A DNA stretch of 23,678 nucleotides from RGIG3872 sp045660245 (lineage in GTDB: Bacteria > Bacillota > Clostridia > Christensenellales > UBA1242): positions 1-23,678 of the forward strand of contig JAZRDJ010000035.1 in assembly GCA_045660245.1 (NCBI GenBank), read 5' to 3'. Positions 16,747-22,780 of this stretch are shown piece after piece. Below the pieces are notes generated by a model. That model did not search any database. It saw only the letters and a list, made by a program, of their open reading frames with translations, and was not told the origin of the DNA. Position 1 is the first letter of the stretch; each line of letters begins with the position of its first letter. The translations under genes and the position numbers were made by a program.

Positions 16747-17849
16747 AATCCATCACCTCGGCTCACATTTTGAGCAACCTGCTTGCACTCTTCCACAACC
16801 GCATTTTCGCCAATCATGACACCTGCAAACACTCTTGCCCCATCGCCAAGCCTTGCATTTTCAAGTACTCTGACGATCCTTTGTTCCTGCCCCAAAAGAT
16901 CACACTTGTTTCCAACTTTGGCAAAATTGTGGATTCTCGCTGATGACACAAAACAATTATGCCCAATTTCTGCATTTTCACCCAAACTTGATTTCACAAG
17001 TGTTGAGTTCATGCCAATTGTTGCATTTTTGTTTATATATGATCCGCTGGTGACATTGCTTCCAAAGCCAACACTCACACCACTTTCAATCACACTTTTT
17101 TGCAGATGAGCAGACTTCAAGATGCAACCATCAAAAATCTTGCATGATTCGATAATTGAATCAGAGATTTCAGAATTTTCACCAATTTCAGTTCGGCCGA
17201 GCAGTCTTGTGTACCCAGAAATTTTTGTATTTTTCCCAATTGCAACATTTGCATCAATTGTGACAAGATCTGGACTTTCAAAATGCACCCCATTTTTCAT
17301 GTGATACTCAATTATTCTCGTTTTCAAAATGTCAGACACGAGTGAAAGTTGCTTGAAATTCACCGCCATGATGAAATCTTCTTCATCAAAATAATACGTC
17401 TGTGGCGCAAAAATCTCATTCACTCGCTTGATGTACTCTGTTTTGAACACATATCCTCTTGTGAGTTTGCAAACGTTCAGACCTCTGCCATGAACATAAT
17501 CCAAAATCTCATCGACGCTTCCACGTGTCACAAGAGGTGTGTCGCTGTATAGCACCAAAGTATACTCTGAGTCCCTGAGATATGGCTTCACAATCTCAAG
17601 AACATTTGCCCCACGCTCTGCTTCAATCGTTGCAGGAATGGTCGGACATGCACGAACAACCCACGTGAACATTTTGTTTCCGAGGATTTCAATATCAAAA
17701 CTTTTTTTATCCACACCAAAATCAGGACTATGCTCCAAAATCACAAAACAAGAAACCGTTGGCGATTTCTTGTCTGTTTGCATTTCCCATGATTGCTTTT
17801 CTTCAATTACTGTGGTTGTACCACCAAAATTATTATCAAATATTCCCAT
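16740..17849 (-). CDS. GlmU-like protein with eroded uridylyltransferase and acetyltransferase sites
   Basis: GlmU normally makes UDP-N-acetylglucosamine from glucosamine-1-phosphate with an N-terminal uridylyltransferase and a C-terminal left-handed beta-helix acetyltransferase. This 369-residue protein (GlmU is about 450) keeps the layout: a sugar-nucleotide-type fold with YTLVLYSDTPLVT (about 96-108), the linker IMAVNFKQLSLVSDILKTRI and HMKNGVHFESPDLVTID (about 164-202), then hexapeptide repeats to the end. The nucleotide-binding LAAGxGTRMKS is gone: the equivalent run is CFVILEHSPDFGVDKKS (35-51). A mid-domain section is shortened, the acetyltransferase NYDG and RP segments are missing, although a histidine remains in IGHNCFV. 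Position before pth supports descent from glmU. It may be a regulator, a scaffold or a changed-specificity transferase. It has its own promoter and no SD. Confidence 0.75.
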   Translation of the reverse strand: MGIFDNNFGGTTTVIEEKQSWEMQTDKKSPTVSCFVILEHSPDFGVDKKSFDIEILGNKMFTWVVRACPTIPATIEAERGANVLEIVKPYLRDSEYTLVLYSDTPLVTRGSVDEILDYVHGRGLNVCKLTRGYVFKTEYIKRVNEIFAPQTYYFDEEDFIMAVNFKQLSLVSDILKTRIIEYHMKNGVHFESPDLVTIDANVAIGKNTKISGYTRLLGRTEIGENSEISDSIIESCKIFDGCILKSAHLQKSVIESGVSVGFGSNVTSGSYINKNATIGMNSTLVKSSLGENAEIGHNCFVSSARIHNFAKVGNKCDLLGQEQRIVRVLENARLGDGARVFAGVMIGENAVVEECKQVAQNVSRGDGLC

Positions 17850-17857
17850 GTCTCAAT

Positions 17858-17885
17858 TTTATGGCAAAATCACACACTTTGTCAA
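17858..17885 (-). promoter_or_regulatory. Promoter of the GlmU-like gene, apparently leaderless
   Basis: TTGACA (17885-17880), 16 bases, then CATAAA (17863-17858) preceded by TGC as an extended -10. The -35 contains the tadA stop codon. Eight bases separate the -10 from the ATG and no SD is present. Confidence 0.5.
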
Positions 17886-18352
17886 ACTTTTTTTGAACCC
17901 ACTTTGCGTTTTGATTGAAAATACTCCGAAACAAGCAAAGAACACTCGCTCGCCATCACGCCAGAGATTATCTCACACTTGTGATTGAGTTCTGCTCGCT
18001 CATTGATCTCACGTGCTGTGAGAATATTCTCCTTGTTTTGTGATCCGCCAAACACAAGAGTCCCCACTCTTGCATTCAAAATCGCCCCCATGCACATTGT
18101 GCAAGGCTCAAGTGTTACATACATGACAGCATCTTGAAGCCTGAAATCCTCAAGTTTCTTGCACGCTTTTTTGATCGCCAAAATTTCCGCATGAGCAGTT
18201 GCGTCGTGCGTCTTTTCACGCTTGTTGTGCGCTTTTGCGATTATTTTTCCACCCACAACAATTATTGCGCCAATCGGAACTTCGTCTTCTGCATATGCCT
18301 TTTTTGCCTCCAAAAGTGCAACTTTCATGTACTTTTCGTGCGTATTTTCCAT
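17882..18352 (-). CDS. tadA: tRNA-specific adenosine deaminase TadA
   Basis: TadA deaminates adenosine 34 of tRNA-Arg(ACG) to inosine for wobble decoding. From the chosen start it is 156 residues. The zinc and catalytic signature is complete: H54-A-E56 in ATAHAEI and PCTMC (cysteines 84 and 87), with VPIGAIIV near the N-terminus and the C-terminal NHKCEIISGVMASECSLL-type ending. Three starts are possible: TTG at 18367, ATG at 18358 and ATG at 18352. A GGGAG SD is eight bases before the 18352 ATG but only two before the 18358 ATG, so MENTHEKYM is preferred, and it aligns with E. coli TadA. The 5' end overlaps the preceding M14 peptidase gene out of frame by about 137 bases. Confidence 0.96.
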   Translation of the reverse strand: MENTHEKYMKVALLEAKKAYAEDEVPIGAIIVVGGKIIAKAHNKREKTHDATAHAEILAIKKACKKLEDFRLQDAVMYVTLEPCTMCMGAILNARVGTLVFGGSQNKENILTAREINERAELNHKCEIISGVMASECSLLVSEYFQSKRKVGSKKV

Positions 18353-19223
18353 TTTCATATCTCCCAATCAATCTTACTATATCACAAAGCAAGTCCAAAA
18401 TGCCAATATTTTTTGCAATTATGTCACATATTTCACTCTGTGGCACAGGGTGATCAACACTGTCCCTCCCGAGTTCCACTGTGAGCGACGGAATTTTCAA
18501 GGCTTCAACACACCAATCTTTGTATCCTCCTGAACTCGACTTTTCCGTACTCTTCACTTTGTATCCATTCATTTTTGCCACCATTCTTGCGATGCTCTTG
18601 TCACGAGCACGCCTCGCACCATTCTGAAAAAAATCATAATATATTTCTTCACCTTTCAAATGAAAACTCATGGTGAAGATAGGTTCAAGTTTTTGAGTGA
18701 TCGCGCAAAGTGCTCTCGTTTCCCGCTCTGAAAACGGACACCTGCCCACAAATCCAGAAAATGACGGAACAAACGAATTTTTGTGCCTGCCCCACATCGC
18801 GTCAAAATTGTTGTTGATATCAACTCCCCGAGCATTCGCCTTGAAAAACCTGAAATCTTTGCCCAGCATTATCGTTTCAAGACTTCTCTTGAGTTTTTTG
18901 TTTCTCACTGCACTCACACCATGGTGAACAATCTCCACCCCATCAGGATTTGTCATGGGAACAAAGCAAATGTTCGGCATATCTTGTTTGCTTTTGTAAT
19001 CTTTCCAGTTTTTTTCAAGTAATTTTGCAAGAAAAATCACAAAATCAGTGGCGAGATGCTCCCTTGCATGAATTGATCCTTGCAAAATCACCCATGATTT
19101 TTTTGCATCAAAAAAGGCAGAAAGCGAATAGATTTCTCTGTCGTCTTCGCTTCTGCCAATAACATCAACTTTCAATTTTCTGAAACCCAAAATTTCATTT
19201 TTCAAAACTTCATAATCCATCAT
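18216..19223 (-). CDS. M14 family zinc carboxypeptidase-like protein
   Basis: M14 enzymes cleave C-terminal residues or, in the M14C group, gamma-D-glutamyl-diamino-acid bonds of muropeptides. The 335-residue protein shows H52-A-R-E55 in GSIHAREHL, the third zinc ligand H188 in MSFHLKGEEIYYD, a GGYKDW segment (232-237) and the catalytic E250 in LTVELG. The substrate-binding NRNF motif reads DINNNF (135-140), so the arginine that binds the terminal carboxylate is asparagine. There is no signal peptide, suggesting cytoplasmic muropeptide recycling or similar, as proposed for B. subtilis YqgT-type proteins. The domain ends near residue 285; the last 45 residues come from reading across the start of tadA out of frame. 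It begins 32 bases after the CPBP gene with no SD and is probably in the same operon. Confidence 0.9.
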   Translation of the reverse strand: MMDYEVLKNEILGFRKLKVDVIGRSEDDREIYSLSAFFDAKKSWVILQGSIHAREHLATDFVIFLAKLLEKNWKDYKSKQDMPNICFVPMTNPDGVEIVHHGVSAVRNKKLKRSLETIMLGKDFRFFKANARGVDINNNFDAMWGRHKNSFVPSFSGFVGRCPFSERETRALCAITQKLEPIFTMSFHLKGEEIYYDFFQNGARRARDKSIARMVAKMNGYKVKSTEKSSSGGYKDWCVEALKIPSLTVELGRDSVDHPVPQSEICDIIAKNIGILDLLCDIVRLIGRYENGKYARKVHESCTFGGKKGICRRRSSDWRNNCCGWKNNRKSAQQA

Positions 19224-19255
19224 GCTAGTTTATGAATTATTGAAGTGTTTTGTGA

Positions 19256-20314
19256 TTACAAGCCAAATCCAGAAATGAGTGCCATTACCCATTCAAAAAT
19301 CAGCCATGCCGAACTCACAACAATCATCACAATTGGCGCAATATTGTTTGATTGTTTTATGGTCTGCACAAACTCATCAGCCACACATTCTTCCGTGCTT
19401 GCCTCAACAATCTCGCCATTTTCAGCAAGAATTTTTTCTTTTTTCTGCTCGAGTTCTTTGCATTGTGTGATGAGCGATTTTGTCAAACAAAAGATGAGCA
19501 CACCCGCTGAAACCGCAGTCAAACACGCAGTCATGACTGTTGTCACAATCTCCACACCAGACAAACCAGCAAACCCAACGACCTCTTCAGTTACCTCACC
19601 AACATTTTCCGCACCATTCATCATCAAAGTTTGCATGTACATCATCGTGACAGCAATCGCATTGTTGAAAAAGTGAATCAAGATTGTCACCCAAAGATTG
19701 CCGGTATAAACAAAAACATAACCAAAAATCACACCCAAAATAAACTGGTGAATTGTCTGTTCTGGCCCACCATGCATGAGCATGAAAATAAGCGCTGAAA
19801 CCCAGACTGCGAGATGCTTGTTTGTTTTGATGAGCCCCGCACAAATAGTGCCACGAAAACAAATTTCCTCAAACACAGCAGGAACTACTGCCACCAAAAA
19901 GAGATACAAAAGATAAGTTGGAAAGTTTCCGATTGCAATGTTCGAAAGACTTGTCTTGTATCCAACAGATTCCAAAAACATAATGAAATAATTTGAAAGT
20001 GCATTGAAACCAAAAATCGAAATGAGAGCAATCAAAAGCGTGATTCCAACAATCTTCCAGTTGATTTTTTTGTTGAGTTTTGACGCACTGAAAAAATCCA
20101 CACCACGAATGGCTGATGTCAAGTAACCCGCGAGGGCAAACATGAGTTCAATCCCAAAAGATGCGAGAATTCCAACAATTGCAATCCCCTTGATACTTGA
20201 TGGAAGCGCTCCATATAGCAGCAAAAATAAGTTCTGCAAAATCACAAACAAAATTGTTGCCAGCCCCGAATCAAAAACATCATATTTTTCTCGTTTAAGC
20301 CTGAATTTACTCAT
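19256..20314 (-). CDS. CPBP family intramembrane glutamic endopeptidase
   Basis: CPBP (CAAX protease and bacteriocin-processing, Abi) proteins are membrane proteases; bacterial members are linked to bacteriocin self-protection, stress or protein maturation, and the substrate here is unknown. The 352-residue protein has about eight hydrophobic segments. The three active-site motifs are intact: EExxxR as E149-E150-ICF-R154, FxxxH as F177-H181 in FMLMHGG, and HxxxN as H214-N218 in LIHFFNN. After the core it has a further hydrophobic segment, a charged cytoplasmic stretch (about 285-320, rich in Lys and Glu) and a final helix. Its ATG directly follows the TAA of walJ with an AGGAG SD 11 bases upstream, indicating cotranscription and coupling. 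Confidence 0.93.
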   Translation of the reverse strand: MSKFRLKREKYDVFDSGLATILFVILQNLFLLLYGALPSSIKGIAIVGILASFGIELMFALAGYLTSAIRGVDFFSASKLNKKINWKIVGITLLIALISIFGFNALSNYFIMFLESVGYKTSLSNIAIGNFPTYLLYLFLVAVVPAVFEEICFRGTICAGLIKTNKHLAVWVSALIFMLMHGGPEQTIHQFILGVIFGYVFVYTGNLWVTILIHFFNNAIAVTMMYMQTLMMNGAENVGEVTEEVVGFAGLSGVEIVTTVMTACLTAVSAGVLIFCLTKSLITQCKELEQKKEKILAENGEIVEASTEECVADEFVQTIKQSNNIAPIVMIVVSSAWLIFEWVMALISGFGL

Positions 20315-21109
20315 TTAGTCATCTTCTCCTATTTTGAAATTATTTCCTATTTTGTGCTGATGTGCAAACCTCACGACAATGTCTTTTTCAATATCAATCC
20401 CATACTCCACCAAAATGTTTGCAATGGTGATGTATGCCTTTTCATAAGTATTGCTGTTTTCTGAAATGTGCGAGAGCACAAAATGCTTTGTTCCACGCCC
20501 CACAAGTTCCACAATCGCATGCCCTGCTTGAGAGTTCGACAAATGCCCAGTGTTGCCAGCGATTCGGCTTTTTGTGATCGCTGGATAGTGACACATTTTG
20601 AGCATCTTTTCGTCATGATTGCTCTCGAGATAAATCACTTTTGATCCAGCAACCGCATTGATGATTGTCGTGTCAATGTACCCAAGATCAGTAACTATTG
20701 AAACCGACACTTCTTTGTGGTTGATTCTGTATGCTGTACAAAAATAACTGTCGTGAGAAACTGGGATTGGATCAATCACAAACTCACCCAAAAACAATTT
20801 TTCATTGTCAAAAGTCTTGATTTGTCCTTTGAGGTCCAAGTTCGATGCTTCAATTTTTTCAGCAGAAACATAATTGCAAAAAATCTCAGGCTTGTACTTC
20901 TTGAAAAAATTTGCGAGCCCTTTTGTGTGATCCGTGTGCTCATGTGTGATGATCACATAACGGATTGTGCTCGGATCAACCCCCGCAGTCAGGAGCCTTT
21001 CTTCTGTCATTTTGAGCGAAAGCCCACAGTCCACAAGGATCTTGTCTTCGCCAGATTCCACAAAATAACAGTTTCCCTTGCTCCCCGAAGCCAAACTCAA
21101 AATTCTCAA
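20315..21109 (-). CDS. walJ: WalJ/YycJ-type metallo-beta-lactamase-fold hydrolase
   Basis: The family is an MBL-fold hydrolase, in Bacillus encoded in the WalRK operon and thought to act in coordinating DNA replication, repair or cell-wall metabolism; here no WalRK genes are near. The start is taken as TTG at 21109, giving MRILSLASGSKGN, which matches the family's usual N-terminus and lies eight bases after AAGGAG. The longer ATG start at 21127 would place that SD inside the gene. The 264-residue protein has the full metal signature THEHTDH (H56, H58, D60, H61), a later VTDLGY aspartate and histidines in ESNHDE and NTGHLSN. It heads the walJ-CPBP-M14-tadA run. Confidence is high for the fold and good for the family name. 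Confidence 0.9.
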   Translation of the reverse strand: MRILSLASGSKGNCYFVESGEDKILVDCGLSLKMTEERLLTAGVDPSTIRYVIITHEHTDHTKGLANFFKKYKPEIFCNYVSAEKIEASNLDLKGQIKTFDNEKLFLGEFVIDPIPVSHDSYFCTAYRINHKEVSVSIVTDLGYIDTTIINAVAGSKVIYLESNHDEKMLKMCHYPAITKSRIAGNTGHLSNSQAGHAIVELVGRGTKHFVLSHISENSNTYEKAYITIANILVEYGIDIEKDIVVRFAHQHKIGNNFKIGEDD

Positions 21110-21119
21110 AACATGTTCT

Positions 21120-21148
21120 CCTTGCATTAGTTTCGTTTTATTGCAAGG
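21120..21148 (-). promoter_or_regulatory. Hairpin that buries the walJ ribosome-binding site
   Basis: CCTTGCA (21148-21142) is complementary to TGCAAGG (21126-21120), and the second arm carries most of the walJ SD AAGGAG. The predicted start site of the walJ promoter falls inside the first arm, so the hairpin should form fully only in transcripts reading in from the M1 peptidase gene. Confidence 0.5.
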
Positions 21149-21150
21149 CT

Positions 21151-21179
21151 ATTTTATCACAGACACCAACAATTTTCAA
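21151..21179 (-). promoter_or_regulatory. Sigma-A promoter of the walJ operon
   Basis: TTGAAA (21179-21174), 17 bases, then TAAAAT (21156-21151) preceded by TGA as an extended -10. Confidence 0.7.
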
Positions 21180-21187
21180 TTGTTTTT

Positions 21188-22705
21188 TTAGTTTACTTTA
21201 CCTATTATTGCCTTCCCATCAAGATAACTTTCAAAAAATTTGTCAGTATTCTTTTTTGTATACTTTTTGATGCTTTCAGTGAAAATATCCGTTGTGATGT
21301 TCAAAAAAGCATACTTGTTTGCAATTTTCGAGAGCGCTTTGACGAGTTTCTTTTCCCCAGTCACAGTCATGAGATCATCAAATAATAATAGACCTTTTAT
21401 ATATATCATATAAGTATATTCATATTCATTTATATACTCATTGACTGGCAAATTCATTTTTGTGTTCATTTTTTTGTCGATCGCACTGATTACATCACAG
21501 TACAGAGTATAACTCGACAATGCATCACCCACCATCTGCTCATATGAAATCCCATGACCAGGTTGCCCACCAAAAAACAAAGCACTCGAGAACTCCGCAA
21601 GTCCTTCGTCAATCCATGCATCAAGAGTTTCATTAACGCCAACAAGACCATACCACCATTCATGAGCAATCTCGTGAACAATGACTTTTTTTGTTTCTTC
21701 TTCTGTTGCAAGAGTATCCGAAATCATCACAAGTCCAGGATATTCCATTCCACCATGCACAAATGGAGTTTTGACAATATTGAGCACACCATAAGGGTAT
21801 TCCTTGAATTTCTCTGAAAAAAACTTGCAGGCACTCACCGAAAGCCCCAAATTTTCATGCAAATCATCATCACCTCTGTATCCAACATAATTGACTTGAC
21901 AATCGCCTATTTTTTGACTCAAAACATCAAAATTCGTTCCAATTACAAGCGCAAAATCCCGCACAGAATAAGCCTGAAATGTTGTCTTTACTTTATTGTT
22001 GTCAGATTGAGTAGTTGTGGATTTCCCGCTCCCCAAAACTTGATATTGTTCTGGTGCTGTTATACTCACATTGTACTTTGCACACGAACTCCAAAACGGA
22101 TCACCATTTGCATAATACGGCGTCATGTCATACTCCCCGTTCTGCTTTTCCGCAAGTATAGGGTAAAAGTTTCCGAGATTAATGTTCGTGCCATAATATC
22201 CAAACCTGTGCGTGCAGTTTGGAACAACAAGATCAAACCAAATTTCCACAACGGCTTTGTCGCCATGAAACACCACCTCATCAAACTTGACCTCGAGTTT
22301 GTCTTCGTCCTGCCCCACATATTTGAAATTTGCAGTCATTCCATCAACTTTTACTTCATTGATTAAAATATTCCCGAAACTTTCCCCATTCGGAAAACAC
22401 CTGCCTTCTGAAAGCGTGGAATATGGCTTTATACTTGCGCCTTTCCTGAAAGCCCGAGGATACAAGTGAAAAACCAAACAATCTTCGCCACTATCCCCTC
22501 TGTTCTCATACTCAAATTTTTCATATCCGGAAATTGTCATATTGCTCTCATCAAGAGCAAGATCAATGGTATAAGAATTTTGCTTCTTCGCTCTCTTTTT
22601 GAGATAATACTCGCTTGAACACCCCACAAAAAATGAAAAAACAAACGAACAAAACAACAACACACACAACAACTTTTTGCAAACACTTCGCACTTTTTTA
22701 CTCAT
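21188..22705 (-). CDS. Lipoprotein M1 family metallopeptidase
   Basis: M1 peptidases remove N-terminal residues from peptides; this one is predicted to act outside the membrane. The start is the ATG at 22705 (MSKKVRSVCK), seven bases after AAGGAG; an upstream in-frame ATG at 22735 would place coding sequence through the terminator-like hairpin and is less likely. The 505-residue protein has a signal peptide with lipobox FVGC (cysteine 29). An N-terminal beta-domain (about 40-260) precedes the gluzincin core: substrate-binding GGMEYPG (318-324, the equivalent of GAMEN) and HEIAH with the downstream glutamate (H344, E345, H348, E367 in IDEGLAEF). The C-terminal HEAT-like region of larger M1 enzymes is mostly missing, so it belongs to the short M1 group. 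Nutrient-peptide processing is likely but inferred. Confidence 0.93.
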   Translation of the reverse strand: MSKKVRSVCKKLLCVLLFCSFVFSFFVGCSSEYYLKKRAKKQNSYTIDLALDESNMTISGYEKFEYENRGDSGEDCLVFHLYPRAFRKGASIKPYSTLSEGRCFPNGESFGNILINEVKVDGMTANFKYVGQDEDKLEVKFDEVVFHGDKAVVEIWFDLVVPNCTHRFGYYGTNINLGNFYPILAEKQNGEYDMTPYYANGDPFWSSCAKYNVSITAPEQYQVLGSGKSTTTQSDNNKVKTTFQAYSVRDFALVIGTNFDVLSQKIGDCQVNYVGYRGDDDLHENLGLSVSACKFFSEKFKEYPYGVLNIVKTPFVHGGMEYPGLVMISDTLATEEETKKVIVHEIAHEWWYGLVGVNETLDAWIDEGLAEFSSALFFGGQPGHGISYEQMVGDALSSYTLYCDVISAIDKKMNTKMNLPVNEYINEYEYTYMIYIKGLLLFDDLMTVTGEKKLVKALSKIANKYAFLNITTDIFTESIKKYTKKNTDKFFESYLDGKAIIGKVN

Positions 22706-22746
22706 AAAAAAACTCCTTGCTTCAATTCTATGCAAGGAGTTTTTTT
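22706..22746 (-). terminator. Terminator of the InlB-repeat gene, carrying the M1 peptidase ribosome-binding site
   Basis: CTCCTTGC (plus 22713-22720) and GCAAGGAG (22732-22739) form an 8-base-pair stem with an 11-base loop, flanked by seven A and seven T residues. It has the form of a terminator in both directions. On the minus strand the 3' arm is the SD of the M1 gene and the T-run ends at its ATG. Confidence 0.8.
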
Positions 22747-22753
22747 GTTAGAA
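22725..22753 (-). promoter_or_regulatory. Weak candidate promoter of the M1 peptidase gene
   Basis: TAGAAT (22730-22725) in the hairpin loop matches five of six -10 bases and is preceded 17 bases upstream by TTCTAA (22753-22748), a poor -35. If used, the mRNA would start after the first hairpin arm and leave the SD free. Confidence 0.25.
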
Positions 22754-22780
22754 GTTTATTTAATTGCCACCCACGTTAAA

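Noticed and set aside
18353..18367. TTG start giving tadA five extra N-terminal residues
   Set aside because: The TTG contains part of the SD itself (TTGGGAG), and the ATG at 18352 has proper spacing and matches TadA homologues.
21110..21127. ATG start giving walJ six extra residues (MQGEHV)
   Set aside because: It would place the strong AAGGAG inside the gene and lacks an SD of its own; the family normally begins near MRILSLASGS.
21168..21190. A plus-strand hairpin (AACAATT-TTC-AATTGTT) followed by T residues, resembling a terminator
   Set aside because: The stem is almost entirely A/T, there is no plus-strand gene to terminate, and on the minus strand it lacks a U-tract.
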